A DNA stretch of 64,000 nt from Lunularia cruciata (taxonomy: Eukaryota > Streptophyta > Marchantiopsida > Lunulariales > Lunulariaceae). The position numbers and the translations under genes are program-made. Position 1 is the stretch's first letter. The number at the start of each line of letters is the position of its first letter. Under the pieces are notes generated by a model, which was not told the origin of the DNA, searched no databases, and was given only the letters and a program-made list of their open reading frames with translations. Below are positions 47,023-58,656 of the stretch, one piece after another. Location of the stretch: contig OX419757.1 of assembly GCA_948567375.1 (NCBI GenBank), forward strand, positions 13,888,001-13,952,000. The letters run 5' to 3'.

Positions 47023-48813
47023 GCCTCACATCCTCTAGGTGTAGCTACTCCAAATTGATATAGACTAAGGTGCTATCAAAAATAGGAATGATGTTGAAGG
47101 AAAATGATATGATTGACTAGATGTAAAAGGATCTCTCCAATAGCAATCGTTCTAATGCACTCCGTGTCCTTCTCCATTGCAAGAAGTTGACTAGCACCTA
47201 ACACCCAACTTACAAACACAAGAATGTCTCCTCTTGTTATTGTTACAGCCACTTGAAACAACTCAATAAAATCACTAGACAGATCATATGCCTTAAAGCA
47301 ATCTCTAAGGTGCTCATAAACCATCCTTGACAAGCCTCTTGGAGAAAGGTGAGAAGCAATGCGCAATGCTTGTGTTAAAAGTGACCTATTAAGACATAAA
47401 GGTTGCTCATGCTAATAATCTAAGTCCTCTAGTGGTAGTCACTCTACTGCCATAGGGTGTAGTGAGCGTAGGAAAGAGATAGTCTCATCAGTAGGACTAG
47501 CCATAGAAAAAGGGGGTAGTGCTTGTGCTGCTCTACTAAACTCTCCCGCTTGACCCAATGTCCTACACCTTCACAATTGAGTCAACTCTATGGTATCTTG
47601 TGGCAAAACTTGTCTCCTAAAACATGTAGCCAAATAGACTCCTCCTAACGGGCCGCCCAATCCTCCACTCAAAAATGAAAAAATCTAGCAGCCACCTCTC
47701 TATGCCCGCATGTCCCCCTCTAGCATAACAAAGACACCATCAAGGGAGTAAGAGGAATAGAAACCATGCTAACTCCTCCAAGGGATCATATGCCAAACAA
47801 TCAAATGGTAGGCAAAAAGCTTGTCTAGCTTCAATCTGGAGTGTGTGGGGTAGCCTATGGAATAGACGTGGATATGGAAAACTAGTCTCAAACAATCCTA
47901 AAATGCAATACGCTTGAGAAGCTAACCACTCCTACGGTATCCTTGGAATAGTCAACAAAGGGATAGAGGAAACATAAGTAATCTTGAGTGACATTGTTGT
48001 CAATGTAATCATTTGCCTTATATGGGCATCCCAAGTGGTCCAATCATAAGCCTTGTGCATCCTTCTCACATGGATCTTTATCCCTTGCAAGGTAAAGCGT
48101 CAGTGATACACAAGCATGGTGTATCCCGAGCTGCTCTAAGCGACTCCACATGGGGAGGTATAGCTATGGTTAGTATAAGAATAACGATAGTAACACATGA
48201 TGTTCCTCTCCATATCTCCCCATACCTGCAAAATCATAACCTCTCACATCCAAACTCATATTAAAAAAATACAATCTCTTTAAACGCTCAAAAATATAAA
48301 TTTTCATACTTTCAATTTTAATTTAATTTGAAAATATAAATTTTCAAATTAAATTCCTATGGAACTTAATCATGAAAACCAAGAGATTAAAAATTAAAAT
48401 TCCTAACTCATCACTCTGAACATGTAATGATCATTCTAAACACTAAAAAAACCTTAAAACTATCATAACTTTCTATTCAAGTCTCCGTAGTCTTCCATCT
48501 ATATACCAATAGAATAGAAATTAAAAAATGAACAAAATCAATTATTCACTCAAGTGCCATATGCTAGAAAGCACTCAGAAAATATAGATCTTTCCTCTCA
48601 CATCTTTTCTTCTCCTCTTTCATCTCCACATTCCTCCCAAACTCATCCTCCTCCTCCCCACTCCTCATGTAAGAAAAAGTAAAGTGAAAATTGTTTAGAG
48701 AACGATTTCCACTTTAGATTTACCCTCTTCAAAGAGCGGGGAAGTAAAGCAAAAGGGTAGGGGATTGGATAGAAGTATACCGTTTCATATTCATGAGCTA
48801 TGAGCTTATCTAA
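47023..48813 (-). mobile_element. Family D copy D-g, 5' half (split element)
   Basis: The minus strand continues D from the point equivalent to 50543 of the full copy back to the 5' UTR. Open pieces include 47076-47366 (SRMVYEHLRDCFKAYD and GASQLLAMEKD, the region before the RT catalytic core). The 5' zinc finger region is near 48090-48150; here the residue that is Tyr in the full copy is His (HVRRMHK). A 5' UTR homologous to 48960-49340 covers about 48240-48670. About 130 further bases to 48813 have no counterpart in the full copy. Confidence 0.83.
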
Positions 48814-48829
48814 TTTAACAAGGAAAAAG
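48814..48829. repeat. Right target duplication of D-g and reused target
   Basis: GCTTATCTAATT (48814-48825) matches the left duplication at 29995-30006. Its end, AATTTAAC (48822-48829), recurs at 48900-48907 and, within TAAATTTAAC, at 52636-52645. Confidence 0.85.
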
Positions 48830-48899
48830 GCGACCCCATAGGGAACACAAAGGATGGGAAGACCCCATCAAGCTGTACAAGGGAGAGACGGAAAAGGTA
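48830..48899 (-). mobile_element. Family D micro-copy D-h (70 bp)
   Basis: Only the 3' terminal block of D (AAAAAGGCGACCCC to GGGAGAGACGG) is present in minus orientation. AATTTAAC at 48822-48829 and 48900-48907 flanks it exactly. Confidence 0.85.
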
Positions 48900-49386
48900 A
48901 ATTTAACCCCATTTAACCAGAGAGGAGCTACGGGAGAGTGAGGAGACGAGAGATGAGAAGGAGAGACGTGAGACAATTTCAACAATTTATGAGGGCTCTC
49001 TAGCATGTAGCATTTGAGTGAATAGTTGATTCTCCTTGTTTTTCAATTTTGGTACCATTGGCACCTAGATTGAAGACTATGGAGAATGGAGTAGAAAGTT
49101 ATGAAGCTTTTTAAATTTTTTAGGGTTGAGAGTGATCATTATACATTGAGAGTGATGGGTTGGGAATTTTCATTTCCAATCTCTTGGTTTTCATGATTAA
49201 GTTCCATGGAAATTTAATTTGAAAATTTTGGAGATGGAAATTGAAAGTTATGAGAGCTTATAGATTTTAGGGTTTGGAGAGATTGTTTTCTTATGTGAGT
49301 TGGGATGTGAGGGGTTGTGGTTTTGCAGATATGGGAAGATGTGGAGAGGAGTATCATGTGTTACTATCACTATTCTTGTGCTAGCC

Positions 49387-52300
49387 ATGGCTACACCTTC
49401 CCATGTGGGGTCGCCTAGAGCGGATCGGGATACACCATGCCCGGTGTGTCATCAACACTTTACCTCACAAGGGATAAAGACCCATGTGGGAAGGATGTAC
49501 AAGGACTGTGATTGGACCACTTTGGATGCCCACGTGAGATGAGCAACCACATTGATAGCAGTGATACTTGGGATTACGCACGCTTCTTCTATACCTTCAT
49601 TGATCGTTCCAAGGATACCAATTGAGTCGTGGGAGTAGTTAGCTTCTCAAGCAAGTTGCATTTTGGGGTTATTTGAGACTAGTTTTCCATGTCCATGTCT
49701 ATTCCATAGGCTACCCCGCACACTCCATGATGAGGCTAGACAGGCTTTTTGCCTACCACTGGATTGTTTGGCACGTGATCCCTTGGATGAGTTAGTGTGG
49801 TTCCTATTCCTCCTACTCCCTTGATGGTGTCTTTGTTATGCTAGAGGGGGCCATGCGGGGCATAGAGAGGTGGCGGCTAGATTTCGTCAATTCCGAGCAA
49901 GGGATTGGGCAGCCCTTCAAGAGGAGTTTGTTAGGGTTACACGATTTAGGAGACAAGCATCGCCACAAGATACTACAGATTCCACTTGATTACAACGATG
50001 TAGGACATTGGGTCAGGCGGGAGAGTTTAGTAGAGCAGCACGAGCGCTACATCCTTTGTCTATAGCAAGTCCTATTGATGAGACCATCTCTGCCTTACGC
50101 TCATTGCATCCTATAGCAGTAGAGGGACTTCCACTAGAGGTCTTAGATTATCAACCTGAGCAGCCTTTATGTCTTGATAGGTTGCTATTTGCACAAGCAT
50201 TGTGCACTGCCCCTCGCCTTTCCTCAGGAGGCTTATCATGGATGGTTTATGAGCACCTTAGAGATTGCTTCTAGGCAGATGATCCTTCTAGTGGTTTTAC
50301 CAAGTTGTTTCAGGTGGTTGCAGCAGTAGCAAGAGGAGACATTCCTAGGTTTGTTAGTCGGGTGTTAGGTGCTAGTCGACTTCTCGCGATCAAGAAGGTC
50401 ACAGGAGGCATTAGATCGATTGCTATTGGAGAGAATTTTTTGCGTTTGGTCAGTCATACCATTGTCCTTCAGCATCATCCTCACTTTCAACAGCACCTTA
50501 GTCCACATCAGTTTGGAGTAGCTACACCTGGAGGATGTGAGGCTATATCTCGAGGCATTAGAGCACTTCTAGATATCCATCCGGAGTGGGTCGTCCTATA
50601 GGTAGATGTTGAGAATGCTTTTAATAGCATCTTGAGTGCATCCATCTTTAGAGAGCTTAGGGAGGTTGGTGGATCCTTGGCAAGTCTCATTCCTTTTGTG
50701 CGGTCTTTTTATGGCTCTCTTGCTTCCCTTTACTACCAGCATGGTGGTTCACATGACGGAATCACCGTCTTGAGTCAGCTGTTGGTACACGTCAGGAAGA
50801 TCCTTTGGGGGGGCTCTTATTTGCCATGGCTCACTTTAGAGCTCTCCTATCTACTACTTTGGCCGTGCCAAGTTGTGTATTTCTCTCCTTGGCAGATGAT
50901 ACACACATCGTAGGCTCTATAGATCAGATTAGGCAGGCCTTTGACTACTTGACTACCAAGCTACATCTAGTAGGCTTGAGAGTCAAGGTGTCAAAGTGTA
51001 GGGCATGGTCCCCTTTAGGTATCACTCCCCACCTTGAGCTTCTAGAGGATGTATCACATCCACAGATGGACTTCGTGTTCTTGGAGTGCCAGTAGGATCG
51101 AAGGATTTTGTCACATGCTTCTTGGACGCTGCCCTTGCAGAGGATGTTCTCCATGTGGATGACCTTCCATTACTAGGAGATCCATAGGTAGCATTTGGTA
51201 TACTCTCTTCCAGTATTGCTTGTCGACCATCCTACCTCATCCGTACAATTCCCCCCTCACCATCCTTCCTATCACGTCTGAGAGCATTTGATACGAGGAT
51301 TATGGGAGTCTTTGGTGATATTATTGGACCATGGACTTTTGAGTGTGTGACAGGGGGTTTGGCACGTAGACAGACGGCTCTACCAATCTCATGTGGTGGG
51401 GTTTGCTTGCTTTCTATGGAGGAGATGGCACCTATAGTGTTTTTGGGTAGTTGGGCTCTCTTGGCACCCCTACTTTCCTCTCGTTTTGTGGTTGCTGATA
51501 GGCCAGTTTTGGAGACTTATGTGACAGAGGTGGAAGGAGGATCCTTTTCTCTCCAGGTGTTATTGCGGCAGACAAGAGATAGTCTATCCCCACGAGCACG
51601 AGAGGGTTTTCCACCGTTTGCTTCACTATCGTCAGATTGGACTAGAGGTCTACAGTCTTCCTTGATGGAGCGACAATGTGAGCATATGCTACATTCTCTC
51701 TTAGTTGACTCATCCATTTCTCAAGCTACTAGAGCACGTCTATGCTCTTGCTCCGGCAAGGGTGCATGCTCGTGGATCCTAGCTTGACCATGCATTAGGG
51801 CTTTCTGACTCACACCGGCTACTTTCTCTACAGCGATGAGGTTTCGCCTAGGTTTGGTCCACCCATCTGCATCTTCACTACTCACTTGTGAGTGTGGTTC
51901 TACACTAGATGCAGCGGCGGTCCACATGATACGGTGTCCTTTTAGAGGACAGAGGATAGCTACCCATGATGCCATTAGAGACATAGTGGTTGCTATGGCG
52001 CGAGAGAGTGGATACTTGGCTTGGAGGGAGCATTCGTATGTGTTGCAGACAACACATGTCAAGGTAGACTTATACTTGGTCCGAGACGATCAGGTGACAA
52101 TAGCGGATGTCGTGGTCATAGACCCTACGCGGGATATAGTTTCGGAGGGAGTGAATACCCATCCCCCTGGATGGGCGGCGAGTGCAGCAGTAGGTCGCAA
52201 GGTCTCCAAGTATAGGGGCATGCAGCGAGGTCACCTCTTTGTTCCTCTAGCCTTGGAGTTATATGGAGCGATGGACAAGGCATTTGACACATTTGTCAGG

Positions 52301-52552
52301 GGGTGCACGAGAGCTTATTATGTTAGGCGTCAGGGGGTATCACTCTCACTCTCATACTTTGTAGCATATTTTAGACAGCGTGTGTCCATTGCTCTATAGA
52401 GAGCAGTGGCTGGTGCAATCCATAGGAGAGCAATCACATTAGGTGATGTTTCTTCGGATGCTCTAGTTGTGTGTAGACCGTGTGACTTGCATAGCTTGGA
52501 TATCTTAGGTGCGGTAGGGCAGATTTCTCATACAGACTCTATTGGGGCTTAG
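49387..52552 (+). pseudogene. Family D ORF: zinc finger, reverse transcriptase, CCHC, restriction-like endonuclease
   Basis: ATG 49387 was chosen because the zinc finger follows at once. CPVCHQHFTSQGIKTHVGRMY is C-x2-C-x11-H with Tyr at the last ligand (His in D-g). The pre-RT region contains GGIRSIAIGE and HQFGVATPGGCEA. RT motifs: VDVENAFNS (50602), GTRQEDPLGG (50784) and LADDTHIVG (50889, ADD catalytic pair). Then thumb LARRQTALPISCGGV (about 51360), knuckle CECGSTLDAAAVHMIRC (51887-51937) and KVDL-x9-ADVVVID, that is D 52067 and D 52106 (D-x12-D). Frameshifts lie near 50765-50783 and 51100. Stops at 49540, 49636, 49822, 49987, 50272, 50599, 51093, 51785, 52397 and one near 51806 are TGA or TAG. 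The domain set resembles R2/NeSL/CRE-type elements, not plant L1. Confidence 0.82.
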
Positions 52553-52557
52553 CCCCA
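52543..52557 (+). other. Conserved stem at the D stop codon
   Basis: TGGGGC (52543-52548) and GCCCCA (52552-52557) flank TTA; the ORF stop TAG is 52550-52552. The same stem is kept in copies D-a, D-b, D-e, D-j and D-k, and changed in pairs in D-g (GGTGCTAAGCTCC). It may be recognised by the D protein in the RNA. Confidence 0.65.
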
Positions 52558-52645
52558 TGTTACCTTTTTGTCTCTCCCTTGTCCGGCTTGATGGGGTCTT
52601 CCCATCCTTCATTTTTCCTACGCGGTCGCCTTTTATAAATTTAAC

Positions 52646-53206
52646 GAGATAATATATTGCCGCCGGGCAACAACCATCAGTTTTAAGCGATAAGCACACG
52701 GTTGTCTCAACCATCTTCGACGTTGTATTTTCCCGGAATTTGAATCGAGCGAATCGACGGGCAGAGTCCTTGTAAGTCCTGTGAGTCCTATAGGGGAAAC
52801 GTAGGTCGAGGAGGGAAACGGGTACTCTACAGGAAGCATTTCTAGAGATCTGTTCTCTTGATCTGATCTAACCATGCGAGACCGTCAGATGTCAGACGGC
52901 AGTGATCATCACCCAACCCTACCCGCAATCCCGGAAAGTTTACCTGCCAGGTAGATCTCAAGTAGACTCCTAGTCACCGTCAGATGTAATCCACGATGAG
53001 AGATCAGATACGCCGTAATCTTCTTTGGTTCTTGATTTAGAGCAGGATGGAGGAGGTGCCCGTGCGTTCACGGAAATCACGGTTCATTCTCCGACACCTT
53101 GCTACTTACTGTGTTCTTTCCTAACTTGTAGGCTTGAACAAGAGGTTAGGTTGTGAGTTAGCGACACGCCTGAGATAACAAGAAAGAGAAACGAGAAAAA
53201 GGCGAG
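52646..53206. other. Unassigned DNA between D copies
   Basis: Moderately GC-rich, with no gene recognised. Just before D-j a short piece of D terminus is repeated (GAAAAAGGCGAG, 53194-53205). Confidence 0.5.
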
Positions 53207-53299
53207 AAAAAGGCGACCGCGTAGGAAAAACGAAGGAGGGGAAGACCCTAACAACCCGTAAAGGTAAAAAGAAAAGGTAAAATGGGGCTAAGCCCCATT
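53207..53299 (-). mobile_element. Family D 3' fragment D-j
   Basis: AAAAAGGCGACCGCGTAGG to GGGGCTAAGCCCCAT in minus orientation, truncated at the stem. A partial second terminus lies directly upstream. Confidence 0.82.
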
Positions 53300-53505
53300 C
53301 TAGAAGAAAGAAAGAAGGGTAGACCCATTAAGTCATACTAAGATAAAATTTAAAAATTCTCAACAACTTTAAGGTCGTGAGTTCACCTTATACTAAGGTA
53401 AATTTTCCTTCTCTTCACTGGTAACTAACCCACCTGTTTAAGTTTTTAACCTCCTATGGTTATGTATCCAAAAGGATGATTTTGTCTATGTACCTTATAT
53501 AGAAA

Positions 53506-53769
53506 GAAAAAGGCGACTGCGTAGGAAAAATGAAGGATGGGAAGACCCCATCAAGCCGTACAAGGGAGAGACAAAAAAGGTAACATGGGGCTAAGCCCCA
53601 ATAGAGTCTGTATGAGAAATCTGCCCTACCGCACCTAAGATATCCGAGCTATGCAAGTCGTACGGTCTACACACAACTGGAGCATCCAAAGAAACATCAC
53701 CTAATGTGATTGCTCTCCTATGGATTGCACCAGCCACTGCCCTCTGTAGAGCAATGGACACATGCTGTC
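53506..53769 (-). mobile_element. Family D 5'-truncated copy D-k
   Basis: 264 bp covering the terminus, stem and the last 70 codons of the ORF (53591-53815 frame, ending HTDSIGA). It breaks off at a point equivalent to about 52375 of the full copy. Confidence 0.88.
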
Positions 53770-55585
53770 CATAGCGATTCGGAAAGGTCCGTGTTATTAC
53801 ATGGTTTACATTCAATGAGAGTATTATCTATTTTCTATATTACATATTATTATCTTCATGAGATTTTGTTTGGATTTGGTTTTCTTATTTAGTTTTGAAT
53901 GTAACACTTACTTCAATATAAATGTAATAAAAGTCTATATGACTTGCTACTTTTAGGTTTGATTTTATTTTTATATTTTTTGTTATTTAATTGTAAGGAT
54001 GATATTGTCTAAGATATAATAGAAATCTACATGATTTTGCTACTTTGGAAACGCAAAGGAGTGGCAATGCATTGTCAACTTACTGCAATATAATTGGTAA
54101 GAACAGGTCATTTCTTCGAGGATAGGGGTTGGAAATGGCTATGATGAGACAGATGAGATCACAATGAAGATCATCTATTATTTCATATTTAGCCTCTTCC
54201 ATAGCATCATTCCCAATAGAAAATAGAGGTAATTTCACACAAACGAGTGACACTACAAAACATTATGCAATCTATTATTGTATATGCTAAAGTGTCAAAT
54301 TTAGGGGATTCTGATGGTGAGGTGGGTTCATTTGGAACAAATGTCACTTTTTTTTGAGCCACTTTGTTCACTAATTGCTTGTCTGAGCCGCAAAATGTCA
54401 AGGTGAGATTTGTAGGAGCCATGATTTGTATAGCACCCCTGCCACAAGTTGCACAAAAAGCATTCCCCTACAATTTTGCACGAAGGAAGACTTACAACTT
54501 TGCGGACTAAACCGGGTGGAATGGTTGCAAAATTTACATCCCTCTACAGATTACAACTGTAATGCCATGTTTTATCCTTCCTAAAAGGTAGGAGGTCATG
54601 GGAGTCACCAACAATTACTCAACCTATCTTAAAATGTTACTAGATGAGACTCTAAGGCTATGCAAACCTATTCCCGTATCATTCTTGACTTGGGCCAAAA
54701 TTCTAAAGAGCCACTCTCTAGTTCCACACGAATGTGGTGTCACACTCCAATGCTAATGTTAGTCCTTCAGATTCATCACTCCTAAACAAGTTAAGTATAC
54801 AATTATTCATTTAGAGTGCAGACTAAGATGCATACAACTACCCATGAGTCTTGATAGTATAAACTTCCTATTGTACTTGCAAAAGAAGGATGCACCAAAT
54901 GGACCCAGTGAACATCAAGCCTAAGCCTTTTATATATTTCCTACTTGGCTACAAAAAGATCCAATGGCTAAAATGCATGAAAATTTCCTAAGTACATCTA
55001 AACCGCTCAATCTTGATCATATCTTATTCTAACCTTAAACCTAAGGGTAGGTAGCCATGGATGTAATCAACTCAATCAAGGGTTTTCTACCTTGAACAAG
55101 CTAATATTACGTACAAGTTGGGCCCAATTACATGTTTACCAAGGTCCTAAGGCCTTACTTACGTGTCCAACAAGTTCATAAGGCTATGAAAATAAAGTTG
55201 TACATCTACGAAGTTCCTAAGGCTATGAAAGCAAATTTGTTGTCAGCTTGTACAAAATGAAGTCTTCTCATTAGGCAACAAAAATAATTGCAACCATCTT
55301 TGCAAGAAGAAGCTCCCATCATTATTTTTTGATTGGAGGGGCAAGTGTGACTTAGGTCAAACTCTCGGCTCCTTGGGAGATGCAAATAAGACCCACAAGC
55401 TACTTTCAACAACTCTCCATGGTTTGTTTGAAGTTGGACTGGGTCTTCTTGAACATGGCATTGGTGTGGCTATAGAGCTTCACAAATACCAATTTGAGTT
55501 GCTCATTTGAGTACAACTTCCTCTCTAGCACGTCAATTTGAGTGTGCAAGTCCTTCACCTTTTGTTTGTTGGGAGGTTTTGTTGG
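53770..55585. other. Unassigned DNA left of B4
   Basis: No gene is recognised. Minus-strand TATATAAAAGGC at about 54929-54940 resembles a TATA box. A 38-bp imperfect tandem repeat (AAGGCTATGAAA) lies at about 55170-55245. Near the right end a minus-strand coding-like relic is listed separately. Confidence 0.45.
55412..55575 (-). pseudogene. Possible coiled-coil coding relic
   Basis: About 53 minus-strand codons without a stop read [20 protein letters not shown] and then KTQSNFKQTMES, with charged and Leu/Ile residues spaced as in a coiled coil. They run straight out of the left edge of B4, so the N-terminal part would have been displaced by that insertion. No family is recognised; it may be a piece of another element's gag or of a plant gene. 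Confidence 0.3.
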
Positions 55586-58244
55586 CCATGGACTTCATTT
55601 CTGTATTGATTACCGTGGGCTCAATAAACAAATAGTGAAGAATGAATACCTCTTGCCTCGGATTGTTGACTTGCTTGATCAAGTGAGTGGAGCACAATAC
55701 TTCTCCAAGTTAGATCTTTGTAGCTACTACTAGAAAATCCCTATTGATAGGGAAGATGTGCAAAAAGATTACCTTTCACACAAGGTATGGACATTTTGAG
55801 TGGAGAGTTCTGCCTTTTGGGCTCACTAATGCTCCAATAGTCTTCATGGATCAGATGCATTGGGTGTTGGATGGACTATTGGATTGGTATGTGGTGGTGT
55901 TCTTGGATGATATCTTAATCTATAGCAAGATAGAGGCAAAACATGTGAATCTTGTGTGAGAAGTCCCAAGACAACTACAATAGTGAAAGTTTTAATGCAA
56001 GAAGTCAAAGTGTGTCTTTTAGCAAAAGGAAGTTACCTTCTTGGGTCACAAGATCTCATTGGAGGAGATCAAAATGGAAGAAGAGAAAATCAAGGCTATC
56101 AATAATTGGCCTACTCCAAAGGATACTATTGAAGGACGAGCATTTAATGGATTGGCTAGCTTTTACCAACGGTTCATTCACTATTATGCTCATGTGACCG
56201 CAACATTGACCAATCTTCTGGGGAAGAACTTGAGCTTTCAATGGACCAGCAAGCACAAAGAAGCATTCCAGAAGTTGAAACATAGGGTGTCTTCAAGACC
56301 ATTTCTTAAACCATATGATCCTCAACTACCATGTGTGGTTGATTTTGATGCTTCTAACTTTGCAATTGGAGTTGTGTTGCAACAATAATTCACAAATGGA
56401 TTCCATCTTATTGCCTTTGTGTCTTGCAGACTAAATACAACAAAAAGGAATTATTTTGCTTGGGATCAGGAACAACTAGCAATGGTATATGTCACCAAGG
56501 TATGGAGGCATTATCTCTTAGGGAAACAAGTGTTCATGCAAGCTGATCATAAGCCCTTGTTGCAGACATTACATTTGGAACGCATGAAGAGTCGATATCA
56601 TCAATGGGAGGAACAACTACAGTTGTTTGACATCAAACAATTGTACAAACCCGATCAGTTCCATATCATCCTTGATGCCCTATCACAACAACCTGATTTG
56701 AAGTTTCTTCTTCCTCTCATCACAATGGTAATTACAACGGTATCCATTGACTCCAAAGTCCAAATTGAGTTTCAACAACTCTACAATAAGATCCTTTCTT
56801 TCAGATGGTACAAGGTCATCGTGCAACATATGACAAGGAGTACAATACCTTCTCCTACAAGGAAAGCCTTCTATTCCATGATGACCAGATCTATGTTTGA
56901 GCCAAAGGTGATCTCCAACTTGTGTGCCTTCAAGAAGTCCATGATTTACTAATTGTTGGTCACATGGGTGTGGACAAGACCTTGGGTATCCAACGCAAAT
57001 GGTGGTGGCCCAACATGGCATGAGATGTTTAGGAGTTTATCTGATCATGTGAGAGCTACCAATACAACAAGGCCAATAACCAAAAACCGAGTGGACTTCT
57101 TCAACCACTCTCATTCCATCTACTCATTGGGAATATGTGAGCTTAGATCTCATCACATCCTTGCACAAGACAAAGCAAGGTCACATAGTCATTGTGATGT
57201 TTGTGAATAAGCTTAGTAAGCAAATCCATTTTGCACCAACCGTTGATATCATGGATGCTCCAACCTTGGAGTAGATGTACTTTGACAATATATTCAAGCA
57301 TCATGGGATGTTGCATGTGCTCATATTCGACTGTGATCCTTGCTTCACTAGAAATTTTTGGCAAGCACTCTTTGACATACTCAACACCAAGCTTACTTTG
57401 TCCATGGCCTATCATCCTCAAATTGATGGGCAAATTGAATGCACAAATTGCATCTTGACGGATATACTCGGTGCCTTTGTCAATGTTCACCATACCAATT
57501 GGGATGAATGTCTTGCAATTGCAAAGTTTGCATACAATAATTCCAAACAAGCAAGCACCGGATTCTCTCTTTTCTTCCTCAATTTTGGCCAAGATCAAGA
57601 TCCACTTGTTCCAGATTCCATTCTTGCTCCTCTTCCATCTCATGTCCCTTGTACTTCAACCTTCTTGACCACCATATCCCAATCCCTCCAACAAGCCAAA
57701 TCTCACCTCCTTGTTGCCCAAAATTGTCAAAAAAAATATGCAGAGCACCATCATCGTGATCTCACCTTTCAAGTTGGTGATAAAATCATGCTCTTGTCTA
57801 GTAACCTACCCCTCCCACTTGATACCCAAGTCCGTAAACTTGATCCTAATTGGATAGGATTCTTTGAGGTCACACACCTCATTTCTCCTGATGCTTATCG
57901 ACTTGCCTTGTCTTGTCATATGCACAACTACCTTGTCTTTTCATATTTCCAAGTTGAAACTCTTTTTCCCTAATCCACCTTCTTTTCCTTCTTGTGTCCA
58001 ACCTCCTCCTCCTCCCATCCTTATCAATGATCATGAGAAATATGAAGTTGATTGTATCCTTGCACGTCGTCACATTCAACGGGGCTGTCAACAACATACA
58101 GAGTGCAAGGTCCTTTGGAAAGGGTAGCCCCTTCATGATGCCACATAGGAACCTCTTTTTCATCTCCAAAATGCACAAACGGCCATCCATGAGTTTGAAG
58201 CTTCAATGGCGATGAAGACGTCACCAACTAGCGGTGGGGGAATA
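55586..58244 (+). pseudogene. B4: 5'-truncated family B pol
   Basis: Starts abruptly in RT ([15 protein letters not shown]) and continues through the FLDD catalytic motif (55860-55925), RNase H (56320-56388, VVDFDASNFAIG), the linker without the 18-bp repeats, integrase (57275-57973; YHPQIDGQIECTN keeps the catalytic Glu) and the chromodomain end. Frameshifts and stops are scattered. Unlike B1 and B2 the integrase Glu is intact. Confidence 0.9.
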
Positions 58245-58656
58245 TGTAACAATATGGAGTTTAGCAAAAAAAATAGTTAGGGCTAACGAAGTAATGAATT
58301 GGTCAAATTAGCCTAGAATATTCCAAAATTATCTAAGAAGTGTCCCAAGAAGCTTCTTTGCTAGCTTACCTTGCACCCCAAGTAAGTAGCTTCTAGAAGC
58401 TTCCAACTAGCTTAGTTTGCAAGCCAAGTAGGCAACTTCTAGAAGGAAACTTCTTGAGAAGCTTCTCCGTTAACTTGGCTTGCACTCCAAGAAGTGGCTC
58501 AAGGAAGCTTCTTGAGAAGCTTCTCAAGAGCCTTGTATGCTCTCTATAAATACCAGAATTGAAGCTTATGCTAAGCATTTGGAGTTTACTCACATTCAAA
58601 TGTCCCAATGTGATCTTCCATTCTCTTATTTCTCTCCTTGGTCTTGGTCTTTTACA
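58245..58656 (+). repeat. Family B LTR, 3' LTR of B4
   Basis: 412 bp, TGTAAC to TTTTACA. GAAtaTTC and GAAgcTTC pentamer pairs are followed by TATAAATA at 58545-58552. Sequence after 58656 is not B and has no primer-binding site. Confidence 0.92.

Larger units (their letters stand above)
48908..52635 (+). mobile_element. Family D, full-length reference copy D-i
   Basis: 3728 bp, flanked by a perfect 10-bp duplication TAAATTTAAC (48898-48907 and 52636-52645). It has a 5' UTR of about 480 bp, one long ORF (decayed), a short 3' UTR of about 83 bp with a stem at the stop codon, and the terminus GGTCGCCTTTT with no long poly(A) tail. There are no LTRs. Variable-length duplications and 5'-truncated relatives are the hallmarks of target-primed reverse transcription. 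It is judged full-length because D-g has the same 5' UTR. Confidence 0.88.
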
